From Nitrospirales bacterium (GTDB taxonomy: Bacteria; Nitrospirota; Nitrospiria; Nitrospirales; UBA8639): DNA of 17,858 nt. The notes under the pieces are model-generated. The model was not told where the DNA came from, made no database searches, and worked only from the letters and a program-made list of their open reading frames with translations. Below, in pieces: positions 6,721 through 13,386 of the stretch (position 1 is the stretch's first letter; the number at the start of each line of letters is the position of its first letter). The translations under genes were made by a program, and so were the position numbers. The DNA lies in assembly GCA_021604265.1 (NCBI GenBank), contig BQIY01000006.1, forward strand, positions 1 to 17,858, given 5' to 3'.

Positions 6721-6766
6721 AATATATGTTGACATATTTAAATCATTATTTATATATTTAAATATA
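6721..6766 (+). promoter_or_regulatory. promoter with operator-like repeats between divergent RHH genes
   Basis: TTGACA at 6729-6734 is followed after 18 bases by TATATT (6753-6758), or after 16 by TATATA, giving a good sigma-70-type promoter for the + strand operon. ATATTTAAAT occurs at 6734-6743 and again at 6754-6763, exactly 20 bp (two helical turns) apart. TATATTTAAATATA (6753-6766) is a perfect palindrome and ATATGT-TG-ACATAT overlaps the -35. These look like operators for the flanking RHH proteins. AAAAAGGAGGT follows at 6771-6781. Confidence 0.65.
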
Positions 6767-6787
6767 ACTTAAAAAGGAGGTGAACGT

Positions 6788-6952
6788 ATGGCGCCTATGA
6801 CGAAAGTGTTGATCCATTTGCCGGTGTCGTTGAAAGCCAAGCTGGACAGCCTAAAAGCTAAAGGCTACACGGCTTCGGGGTTTGTCCGGGCACTGTTAGA
6901 AAAGGAGTTTGCGAATCAACCCAAACCAACAAAGGAAGGAGTCGGAAAATGA
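6788..6952 (+). CDS. ribbon-helix-helix (CopG-type) protein, 54 aa
   Basis: ATG 6788 has an excellent ribosome site (AAGGAGGTGA) just upstream. The 54-residue protein reads MAPMTKVLIHLPVSLKAKLD, then SLKAKGYTASGFVRALLEKE: a beta strand, helix A, the turn GYTASGF and helix B, as in CopG/Arc-type repressors. Its stop codon overlaps the next start (ATGA at 6949), so it forms one operon with the following small protein and the integrase at 7191. It probably binds the repeats in the gap upstream and controls integrase expression together with the divergent 54-residue partner. The gene is short enough to be missed by ordinary length cut-offs. Confidence 0.75.
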   Translation: MAPMTKVLIHLPVSLKAKLDSLKAKGYTASGFVRALLEKEFANQPKPTKEGVGK

Positions 6953-7188
6953 AAAAACTACGGAATGAAGTTGCCTACGCGGTCGCATGCTGCTGTGAAA
7001 AATGCCGAACAAAAAGCGGAAGAGATTTTGAAATTCTGGGGTGTCTCCATACCTCGCTAAAGGAAGCCAAGGAAGACCTCAAAGCCTACCGAACACACCG
7101 AAACAGCCAGCATTTTCCGGTCTTTCTGGTCAGGGAAACGGTTGAACCCTTGATCACTCAAAAGGAAGCCAAGCGCAAGGCGGCGTAA
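6949..7188 (+). CDS. small unknown protein upstream of integrase
   Basis: This 79-residue, basic protein is not recognised. It has a cluster of cysteines (ACCCEKC near residues 13-19), then helical stretches (SLKEAKEDLKAYRTHRN) and a basic C-terminus. It starts at the ATGA overlap with the RHH gene and ends two bases before the integrase start, so it is surely part of the same transcript. Its size, basic charge and place before the integrase would fit a recombination accessory (excisionase-like) factor. It lacks a clear HTH, however, and the AlpA-like protein at 179 is a better excisionase candidate. Confidence 0.6.
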   Translation: MKKLRNEVAYAVACCCEKCRTKSGRDFEILGCLHTSLKEAKEDLKAYRTHRNSQHFPVFLVRETVEPLITQKEAKRKAA

Positions 7189-7190
7189 CC

Positions 7191-8315
7191 ATGGCGCGGA
7201 AAGGCCGAGTCGATCGAGGGCTCTATCAACGGTTCAATGCCGAAGGAAAGCCGGCGTGGTATGTCCGCGTAGTGGAGAACGGCAAGCAACAACGGTTCGG
7301 AGCCTTCCCCACCAAAACCGAAGCCCGCAACTTTTACGACAAGGTGAAACGAGAACAGGCCGAACAACGCTTTGATCCGCAGCAATACCGGAAACGGCAG
7401 GCGGTCCTCGGAGATTTGATTGACCAACATCTTGCCGTTTGCAGAGTCCAAAATCTGGACACGGAAAAATATTATGGGCGCTGGTGGAAAGCGAGATTAC
7501 AAGGGATCCCGTTATCAGGGGTGACACCAGGCCTGGTTGAAACCATCCAAGAGGAATTACTCGCCAAAGGGTTCAAACCTCAAACGGTGGTGCATTATCT
7601 GAAATTCCTTCGGCATGTCCTGAATAAGGCTGTGAAAAACGGGATTCTTTCCATGAATCCGTTTGCCCGGGTGAAGCTGGTAAAGATCCCCCAACGATGC
7701 ACAAGATTTCTGTCTTTGAAGGAAGAAAGTCAGTTATCTGAGCAATTGGGGGAGACCTACCGGGACTATGCGCGATTAGCCATACTGACCGGTTTGCGCC
7801 TCAGTGAACAATTCAGCATGAAATGGGAATGGGTGGATTTTGAGCGAGGAATGATCACCTTGCCTCAAACAAAGGCCGGAGTGGTGCAGTATGTCCGGCT
7901 GAACGCCGAAGCTAAAGCCATTCTCAGGGCTTGGCAAACCCGACACTTGAATACCGGGGGGTGTGGGGTGTGGGTGTTTCCTTCCGGAAATCCTGACACC
8001 CACCTGGACCAGCGGAATTTCACGAGCAGGATATTTCTTCCTGCAATGAAGCGAGCCAATCTTCAAGGTGTGACCTGGCACACCCTGAGGCACACTTACG
8101 CCAGCCGGTTAGCTATGTGCGGACAATCTGACCGCACGATTGCCTCTCTGCTTCGGCATAGTGGAACCGGCCTGGTTCAACGCTATGCCCATCTGTCCCC
8201 GACTCATTTACAGGAAGCCGTTGAAAGCGTAGGGACGTTTGGACAAGGCCGCGATTTTGGAACCGACACAAAAATAGTCAACGGAGGGGGTAGAGAGGAA
8301 CGGGAAATTGTCTAA
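7191..8315 (+). CDS. int: tyrosine-type site-specific integrase
   Basis: This full-length 374-residue phage/satellite integrase catalyses strand exchange between element and chromosomal att sites. An N-terminal AP2-like arm-binding region (WYVRVVENGKQQRFGAF, about 23-60) and a core-binding SAM-like domain (about 70-165) precede the catalytic domain. The catalytic residues are in place: Arg203 in TGLRLSE, His297 and Arg300 in WHTLRHTYA, His323 in LLRHSG and the nucleophile Tyr332 in QRYAHLS. It ends 15 bases before a tRNA-Gly 3' fragment at 8330, the usual neighbour of an integrase att site. It is translated from a shared mRNA with the RHH and 79-aa genes. No frameshift is seen, so the element may still be mobile. 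Confidence 0.93.
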   Translation: MARKGRVDRGLYQRFNAEGKPAWYVRVVENGKQQRFGAFPTKTEARNFYDKVKREQAEQRFDPQQYRKRQAVLGDLIDQHLAVCRVQNLDTEKYYGRWWKARLQGIPLSGVTPGLVETIQEELLAKGFKPQTVVHYLKFLRHVLNKAVKNGILSMNPFARVKLVKIPQRCTRFLSLKEESQLSEQLGETYRDYARLAILTGLRLSEQFSMKWEWVDFERGMITLPQTKAGVVQYVRLNAEAKAILRAWQTRHLNTGGCGVWVFPSGNPDTHLDQRNFTSRIFLPAMKRANLQGVTWHTLRHTYASRLAMCGQSDRTIASLLRHSGTGLVQRYAHLSPTHLQEAVESVGTFGQGRDFGTDTKIVNGGGREEREIV

Positions 8316-8329
8316 GTGATTGATTGAAT

Positions 8330-8381
8330 TGGAGCGGGCGAGGGGATTTGAACCCCCGACAACTTGCTTGGGAAGCAAGTT
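8330..8381 (-). other. attachment site: 3' half of tRNA-Gly(CCC)
   Basis: Read on the minus strand, this is a clean tRNA 3' half. It has the anticodon stem CTTGC/GCAAG with loop TTCCCAA (anticodon CCC), a five-base variable loop, the T arm GGGGG-TTCAAAT-CCCCT, the acceptor strand CGCCCGC, discriminator T and an encoded CCA at 8330-8332. The 5' side has no D arm and no matching GCGGGCG acceptor strand, so the gene is incomplete. A partial tRNA 15 bases after an integrase is the signature of an att core. It sits where an intact tRNA would normally be rebuilt, which hints at tandem elements. Confidence 0.85.
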
Positions 8382-8830
8382 AACCCAAATTCTCTAAGCA
8401 ACAGCCTGCAACCAGGAATCACACAATACAGCTAAAACGCTAACACTAACAAAATGTTACGTCGTTTCCTTTTGCTTGGGGTCAACTCTAGTTGGAGGGT
8501 CTAACCGTGACAAAAACCGTGACAAGTGTTTTTACTTATTCTGGAATAGATCTGATGAACGCAGACTTTTCGAACAGGTCCCTTTTAGGCCCTTATTAAG
8601 TTAAACCGGGGGGAAGACCATTTGCATTTCTAGCGGCCTGAGGAAGATAAAGATTGAAATGCCGAATACTATCCGAAAAAAAACCACCTGAGTGACGGGT
8701 TTCGAATTTATAGGGATCTACAGAAATCTCAACCGTTTAGCGGGGTAGCGCGGACAGGAAAGGACAAACAGGGACATCTACCCGCAACCTCCGCAACCCA
8801 GACACAATCTTAAAGGTTATTACAGGAGTA
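8382..8830. other. gene-free region beside the att site
   Basis: No coding region is supported here. Visible features are the CAACT-CT-AGTTG dyad (8483-8494), a 12-bp-spaced direct repeat at 8503-8525, and a short match (GGGGGAAGACCA, ending at 8620) to the terminal repeat of the IS3-type element found at 13279-13302. It probably holds arm-type integrase sites and old insertion-sequence debris. Confidence 0.4.
8503..8525. repeat. tandem AACCGTGACAA repeat near the att core
   Basis: AACCGTGACAA occurs at 8503-8513 and 8515-8525, a 12-bp period. It lies about 120 bp from the tRNA-derived att core, on the side opposite the integrase gene. Spaced direct repeats at this distance are typical of arm-type sites bound by the integrase N-terminal domain. 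The role is inferred from position. Confidence 0.4.
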
Positions 8831-9385
8831 GATACCCACGGGCTTACGCCGCGTGGCACTTACAATTCAAATTCGAGTTGAATCTGCCCTTTGTCCATTT
8901 GTTCTTGATGCTCCACGTACCGCCGGATGACGGCCTCATTCAACCCCACCGTCGAAGAGAAGAACCCCGGAGACCACAACACCGCCCCCCAGTATGTCCG
9001 CTTCAGTTCGGGATACCGGAGCCGCAGTTGCCGACTCACATTCGCTTTCATCTTGCCCACAATACTCGAGACCGCATATTTCGGAGATATCACCAGCACC
9101 ATGTGGATATGGTCAATCTGCACACTCCATTGCTGTACCTCCACATCGGGATGATACTGTTGGATGTGCGGCAACTGCTCCTGCACAAAGAGCTTGATTG
9201 CCCCCCGCAAAATGCGCCGTCGATACTTGGGGATCCACACCACATGATATTGATGTTGATACGCCCCATGGGCACTGAGCCGAACTTCCATGCGCCAGTG
9301 CCATCCAAAACCCCTCAGGTGGCAAGGAGCCCCCCGCTTCCAGCGGAGAGCGCTTTCACCCACGGGCTTACGCCACGTGGTCCTC
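8831..9385 (-). mobile_element. IS200/IS605-type insertion sequence
   Basis: A single HUH transposase gene lies between two near-identical hairpin sequences in the same orientation. These are at 8836-8856 and 9360-9380, each with CCACG pairing with CGTGG around a GGCTTACGCC-type centre. Identical, non-inverted subterminal hairpins are the hallmark of IS200/IS605 ends. The right-end hairpin begins four bases beyond the stop codon. There is no TnpB/IscB gene, so it is IS200-like. Exact ends are estimated. Confidence 0.75.
8860..9291 (-). CDS. tnpA: IS200/IS605-type TnpA transposase (Y1, HUH)
   Basis: This 143-residue single-strand DNA transposase excises and inserts its element through hairpin ends with one catalytic tyrosine. 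The HUH metal-binding motif is QIDHIHMVL (His61 and His63) and the catalytic Tyr is 125 in IRRYVEHQ. The start YQHQYHVVWIPKYRRRIL is typical of the family. Its length matches family members (about 130-150 residues) and it reads without interruption, so it is probably functional. ATG 9291 is preferred; extending to ATG 9363 would run into the left-end hairpin. It differs from the other TnpA at 11645-12093, so the two are separate elements. Confidence 0.88.
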   Translation of the reverse strand: MEVRLSAHGAYQHQYHVVWIPKYRRRILRGAIKLFVQEQLPHIQQYHPDVEVQQWSVQIDHIHMVLVISPKYAVSSIVGKMKANVSRQLRLRYPELKRTYWGAVLWSPGFFSSTVGLNEAVIRRYVEHQEQMDKGQIQLEFEL

Positions 9386-9541
9386 CGCGCTGGCTTTGAT
9401 AGTACTTTCTTAATAACTCTTTTTTGGGGGTCACCTCCACACCCGTGTTGGGACAGGTGCAGAGGTTAGTTCTATTGGCCTTTCAGCTTTTTATCAACTT
9501 TTTGGTGTCCCCCCAATTACTCACAGGGATCTACAATTATC

Positions 9542-11203
9542 TTATAACCATACCCACCACCGCCTAACAATCCCCAAAATTTTCTTTCCTACGTTCTTAA
9601 TTTCAAATAACCATTCCCGTTCCCTTAAATTAATTTCCTGAAGAATCTGGTCATCAAGTTTCTTGATTGTTTCATAATGGGTTTTCGCGAATTTTTCCGC
9701 GTTTGTCCAAAACTCCATATGATGATTTTTATCAATCAATTTATTTTGGAAAATATAACCTGCAATTCTTACGAATTCACATACACTTTGGTCATTGGAT
9801 TTTTTAAACCATTTTCCATTGATCATATCTTTATATTTGACCAATTCGAGCTTTATCTCTTCGGCACAATCCTGGAAAAATTGTCTGTCTTCATCTTTAT
9901 AGTGGAAGGATGAATCGTAATCCGAAGGGAATTCGACTTTGAGAACTCCAACCGGAACATTCTTTTCACTTAATCCCATACCCATCAGTTTTATCGAATA
10001 GGACCTTACTAGTGGTCCTCGTTCAGATTGATTCCTTAACTGTTCACTAATGAATTCGAAGCCTAGCTTTGCCAATGCATGTTTATAAAAGATATCCGTG
10101 TTTCGCCCAGTCCAAGCTTTATCATCCCCCACTGAAGAATAAACTTTGACCCGATTTTGAAACGATTCATAGAGTTGCCATGTCAATCCGCTTCGTTCAT
10201 GGCTATAATCCTCAATCTCACCTTTCTTTCGCAGGTCACTTATTTTTCCTGATATCCCAAATGCTTCAATTAACCGTAATTTTGTCTTATCTTCTTCTGT
10301 CACTGAAATATAAGCAGATGCGATTTTTGACCGTAAGGAGGTTGCCAAAAATTCCAAAAAGGAGTGAAGATCGCCATTTTCCCTTAAATGAGCAATTCGA
10401 TGTGGAAGTGTCTTGTTTCGATCGTGCACAGTTTTCTCATATTCTAAATTTTTTATGTTTGAGATAATTTGGGCAAGCCAACTGAGCGCCCACTGATCCA
10501 TTTCATTTAATTCTTGGGACTCTAGAGAACAGGCGTAGCGCAAGACACCAATGGTACAATTGGGATTAATTATGGACTTTATAGGAACGGCAAGATAATG
10601 CTTTATCCATTTATGGGGATCTTCATAAAGAAATTCCGTAACGCGATTACCCCATAGGGGCATTCCGTATACCAAGCAGGTACTTTGTAATGGGATATCA
10701 ATTTTTAATTTGGAAATAAGATCGTTCAAATCATTTTGATCATTGATAAGCAGGGGATGCCCCGAAACCGCTACCCACCCCGTCAACCCTCTCATTTTTC
10801 TAGAATACTCCGAACGCTTCTCAGACTGTGAGGAAAGGCGGTCATATAAGTCATAAAACGCGGTCTGGGAAGCAGGGTCATAATTATTTTTCATGTTTTC
10901 AAATAATTGGGTTGGAGGAGGAACGGTGCCAGGATTTAAACACGATACGGTAGATCGCTCCAGGATTAGCCGATCAGTAACCGGATTGCGAAGAAAAAGA
11001 CATACTTCTCCCTCCCTTTCATTAAATCGGTTAAGTATTGCCTGAGTTCTATCAACAACAACTTTAAAAATATCGTTTGGATATTCAATCGCACTTCTAA
11101 CTTTTAAACCAAAGATTTCAGCCCATAAGAGCAGCAATTCTTGCGTATAGGGTTGCTCCCAAATTCTTGTCCTTTGCTCTGGATGTTGATTTGGCTTTTG
11201 CAT
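9542..11203 (-). CDS. protein with two GAF-like domains, possible sensor
   Basis: This 553-residue soluble protein has no clear catalytic domain. The first half (about 60-255) reads like a GAF domain: MRGLTGWVAVSGHPLLIND, then YLAVPIKSII and GVLRYACSLESQELNEMDQWALSWLAQIISN. The second half (about 270-460) repeats the pattern, with SGLTWQLYESFQNRVKV and VPVGVLKVEFPS followed by KDEDRQFFQDCAEEIKLEL. GAF domains bind small ligands such as cyclic nucleotides and mediate dimerisation. The C-terminus is helical and ends in tryptophans. AGGAGGG just before the ATG supports the start. The gene is clearly more AT-rich than the integrase region, which suggests transfer. Upstream on the same strand, past an IS3-type insertion, lies a TIR protein. 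The GAF calls rest on pattern only. Confidence 0.65.
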   Translation of the reverse strand: MQKPNQHPEQRTRIWEQPYTQELLLLWAEIFGLKVRSAIEYPNDIFKVVVDRTQAILNRFNEREGEVCLFLRNPVTDRLILERSTVSCLNPGTVPPPTQLFENMKNNYDPASQTAFYDLYDRLSSQSEKRSEYSRKMRGLTGWVAVSGHPLLINDQNDLNDLISKLKIDIPLQSTCLVYGMPLWGNRVTEFLYEDPHKWIKHYLAVPIKSIINPNCTIGVLRYACSLESQELNEMDQWALSWLAQIISNIKNLEYEKTVHDRNKTLPHRIAHLRENGDLHSFLEFLATSLRSKIASAYISVTEEDKTKLRLIEAFGISGKISDLRKKGEIEDYSHERSGLTWQLYESFQNRVKVYSSVGDDKAWTGRNTDIFYKHALAKLGFEFISEQLRNQSERGPLVRSYSIKLMGMGLSEKNVPVGVLKVEFPSDYDSSFHYKDEDRQFFQDCAEEIKLELVKYKDMINGKWFKKSNDQSVCEFVRIAGYIFQNKLIDKNHHMEFWTNAEKFAKTHYETIKKLDDQILQEINLREREWLFEIKNVGKKILGIVRRWWVWL

Positions 11204-11513
11204 TTTTGACCCTCCTGGTTGCCATTAGATAAACCACTAGGGATAGCCATGGCGTGCCACTGCCATAGCTTTAGAGGACAAATTTCGAATTTAGAATTTA
11301 AAGATTGGGACTATACTCAGGTCGAAAAAGAAGTGGGGAACGAAACCTAAGAGGGACAGAAAAAAACTTTTTACATGAGGTATTTTTGTTCATAAACCAC
11401 CTCCTCTAAAGAGGACCTCAAGTTAAAACTTTTAAACCCTCAGAAAAAGAGCAAGGAAGACCCAATTAACAAAGCCGCATAGTTCTTTTGACCTACATTT
11501 ACACTCTTATTCT
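11204..11513. other. gene-free leader region of the GAF-protein gene
   Basis: No gene is supported. On the minus strand this is the upstream region of the GAF-like gene. TCCTCT-AA-AGAGGA (11402-11415) and TGAGGT (11376-11381) with ACCTCA (11415-11420) can form stems. The IS3-type element begins at 11514. This stretch plus 13303-13386 was probably one gap before the insertion. Confidence 0.4.
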
Positions 11514-11605
11514 TGGTCTTCCCCTGATTTTGTGGACACCTTGAAAATGGTTCAAAATGAGCCAGGAGGTGTGTCATGGCCAAGCGGAGGAGGTTTTCGA
11601 AGGAA

Positions 11606-12146
11606 ATGAAGAACCCCGCAGCAAGCTGACGGGGTATCAAAGAGTTAAAAGAGTCTAAGCTGTTGGAGGTCTTCTTTGGGGCAACCTTGGTGTTGGACAT
11701 AGCGTTCCACTATTTTCCAATTGGCCCGCTCTCCTATTGTTGCCCCGTAATACCCATCGGACCAAAATTCTCCCCCCACAGCTCCCGCTTGATTGCAGGC
11801 CGCCTGCGGAAGATTTCTCTCGCGGTAATACTCTTAAACCTTTGCACAATCCGCCCAGGCGCTACCTTGGGATGGGCACTGCAGAGTATATGAATGTGAT
11901 TCTTGTCTGTACCTAGAGCTTCCATTTCAATCGGATACCGTTCCTCAATGCTTTCCGCAGTCTCTTTGATAATATTTGTCACGGCCTCATCCAAGAGAGC
12001 TTTGCGGTACTTGACCGGAAAGACAATATGGTCATGGATTTGCCACGCACAAGGAGAACCCTTCTGTACTTTATCTCCATGTTGAGGTTTCACACCTCAT
12101 GAGGGTACCAAAGACAGAGAACCCCGTAGCAAGCTACCGGGGAATT
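11606..12146 (-). mobile_element. second IS200/IS605-type element, nested in the IS3 orfA
   Basis: The unit is bounded by hairpins: CCCCG pairs with CGGGG at 11614-11635, and CCCCGTAG pairs with CTAC-CGGGG at 12122-12142. It carries one minus-strand TnpA. Deleting about 541 bp restores the IS3 orfA reading frame exactly (AAGGAA joined to TTCAAG), with no target duplication, as expected for IS200/IS605 insertion. The TnpA is frameshifted, so this copy is probably inactive. End positions are accurate to a few bases. Confidence 0.85.
11645..12093 (-). pseudogene. tnpA: frameshifted IS200/IS605-type TnpA
   Basis: The reading starts at GTG 12093 and gives the TnpA core, with AWQIHDHIVFPVKYRKALL and the HUH motif KNHIHIL (His66, His68). 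At a run of six G on the minus strand (11772-11777) the frame breaks: the open frame ends soon after in FGPMGITGQQ. One extra base would give LWGGEFWSDGYYGA, then VERYVQHQ with the catalytic Tyr, and a stop at 11645. The HUH motif and the tyrosine are thus in different frames. This could be decay or, less likely, programmed slippage on the G run. Confidence 0.85.
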
Positions 12147-12418
12147 TTCAAGTTAAAACACGAGGCCGTCCAAATGGCGACGGGGGCCGATCTGACCATC
12201 GGCCAAGTGGCCGCAGATTTAGGACTTCACACGAATGTGTTGAGTCGATGGTGTCGCGAACAGAAGCAGGAGGGGTTGAAGGCGTTTCGAGGCCAAGGGA
12301 TCCCGCGGGATGAAGTCATGGCCAAACTGAAACGGGAGCTGGCCCAGGTGAAGCGAGAACCAGATTTTTTAAAAGACGCGGCGGTCTTCTTTGCCAGGGA
12401 TACGCCGCGAGGTATGCC

Positions 12419-13271
12419 GTGATTGCCTCCTGTCGCCGGCTGTTTCCCCTTCGCATGATGTGTCGGCTCCTCCGCGTCTCGTCGAGTGGCTACTATGCGA
12501 GGCAAGCTCGTCCCAAGAGCCTTCGGGCAAAGGCCAATACAGAGTTGGCCAAGGAGATTCGACGCATTCATACGGCGAGTGGTGAGGTCTATGGCAGTCC
12601 GAAGGTCTGGAAGGAGTTGCAGGGGCGAGGCCAACCCTGTGGCTGGCATCGGGTGGCTCGACTCATGAAGCAGGAGGGCTGCAAGGCATTCCGTCAAAGA
12701 AACGTTGGCGTCCTCGCAAAACGGGCACTCGACCAGAGGGCGTCAGCAATCATTTGCCCGAGACTTTGCCGCCGTGACGCCGAACACCAAATGGGTGACG
12801 GACATCACGTATAATTCCACGGCCGAAGGATGGCTATATCTGGCCGTCGTGCTGGATTTGTTCTCGCGTCAGGTCATTGGATTGGCCATGCAACCCCAGC
12901 AAGACCGCGGCTTGGTGCTCCAAGCCGTTCAGATGGCGCTGGAGCAACGGACGACCTCAGCAGTCGTCGTCTTGCACTCCGATCGGGGGACACAATACAC
13001 CGCCCACGAGTTTCAAACGTTCTTACACACACAGGGGATGGTCAGCAGTATGAGCCGTGTGGGGAATTGTTATGACAACGCGGTGGCGGAAAGTTTCTTT
13101 GGGCTCTTGAGACGGAAACGAGTCCACCGACGACGCTATCGGACTCGGGGCGAAGCCCGAACGGATATCGTTGCCTCTATCGAGCGATTGTATAATCGTC
13201 AGCGTCGGCACTCCTATTCACAAGGGTTGCCGCCTGGAATCTATGCGACAACAGGAATTACAAACTCTTAA
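12419..13271 (+). pseudogene. IS3-type orfB transposase with frameshifts
   Basis: OrfB of IS3 elements is the DDE transposase. From the GTGA overlap at 12419 the first part reads IASCRRLFPLRMMCRLLRVS, then the HTH_21-like segment SGEVYGSPKVWKELQGRG. Near 12680-12700 the conserved basic linker KKRWRPRK lies in another frame. From about 12750 the catalytic core continues in the frame that ends at 13271: KWVTDITYNS (first Asp), LHSDRGTQY (second Asp) and DNAVAESFFGLL (Glu). All three DDE residues are intact, but at least two frame changes separate them from the N-terminus, so no full-length protein can be made. Confidence 0.85.
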
Positions 13272-13386
13272 CTCACCAGTCCACGAAAACGGGGGAAGAC
13301 CAGTTTGGTGTTTTCTGGGATTGCTCCGCGTCGGTTGCACCACTGAAAGCATGTAAGAAAAAGGAAAAGGGTAAATGGACAAAGAA

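Larger units (their letters stand above)
11576..12422 (+). pseudogene. IS3-type orfA, split by a nested IS200/IS605 element
   Basis: The gene starts at ATG 11576 behind AGGAGG (11564-11569), reads MAKRRRFSKE through 11605, and is cut there. It resumes in frame at 12147 with FKLKHEAVQMATG. Joined, it gives a normal IS3 OrfA of 101 residues with an HTH (LTIGQVAADLGLHTNVLSRW) and a leucine-zipper-like end. The run TTTTTTAAAAG near 12365-12375 is a plausible slippery site for the -1 frameshift that makes OrfAB. The stop TGA at 12420 overlaps the orfB start. The split inactivates it. Confidence 0.88.
11514..13302 (+). mobile_element. IS3-family insertion sequence, interrupted and decayed
   Basis: The left terminal repeat starts TGGTCTTCCCCTGATTTTGT at 11514 and the right ends with GGGGGAAGACCA at 13302; 21 of 24 bases match between the inverted ends, and they begin TG and end CA as in IS3. 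Inside are orfA and orfB with an overlapping junction. Removing the nested element at 11606-12146 leaves about 1.25 kb, the usual IS3 size. No 3-5 bp target duplication is evident. Its orfA is split and its orfB frameshifted, so it cannot move by itself. Confidence 0.88.

Noticed and set aside
8330..8405. Intact tRNA-Gly gene
   Set aside because: The anticodon arm, T arm, acceptor 3' strand and CCA are present, but there is no D arm or 5' acceptor strand in the adjoining sequence.
8712..9535. AGGGATCTACA repeated at 8712-8722 and 9525-9535 as a flanking duplication around the IS200-like element
   Set aside because: Several 11-base matches are expected by chance in a window this size, and IS200/IS605 elements make no target duplication.
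11440..11700. Minus-strand frame of 86 codons across the IS3 left end
   Set aside because: It spans the boundary between the flanking DNA, the IS3 end and the nested IS200-like element, so it cannot be an old gene.
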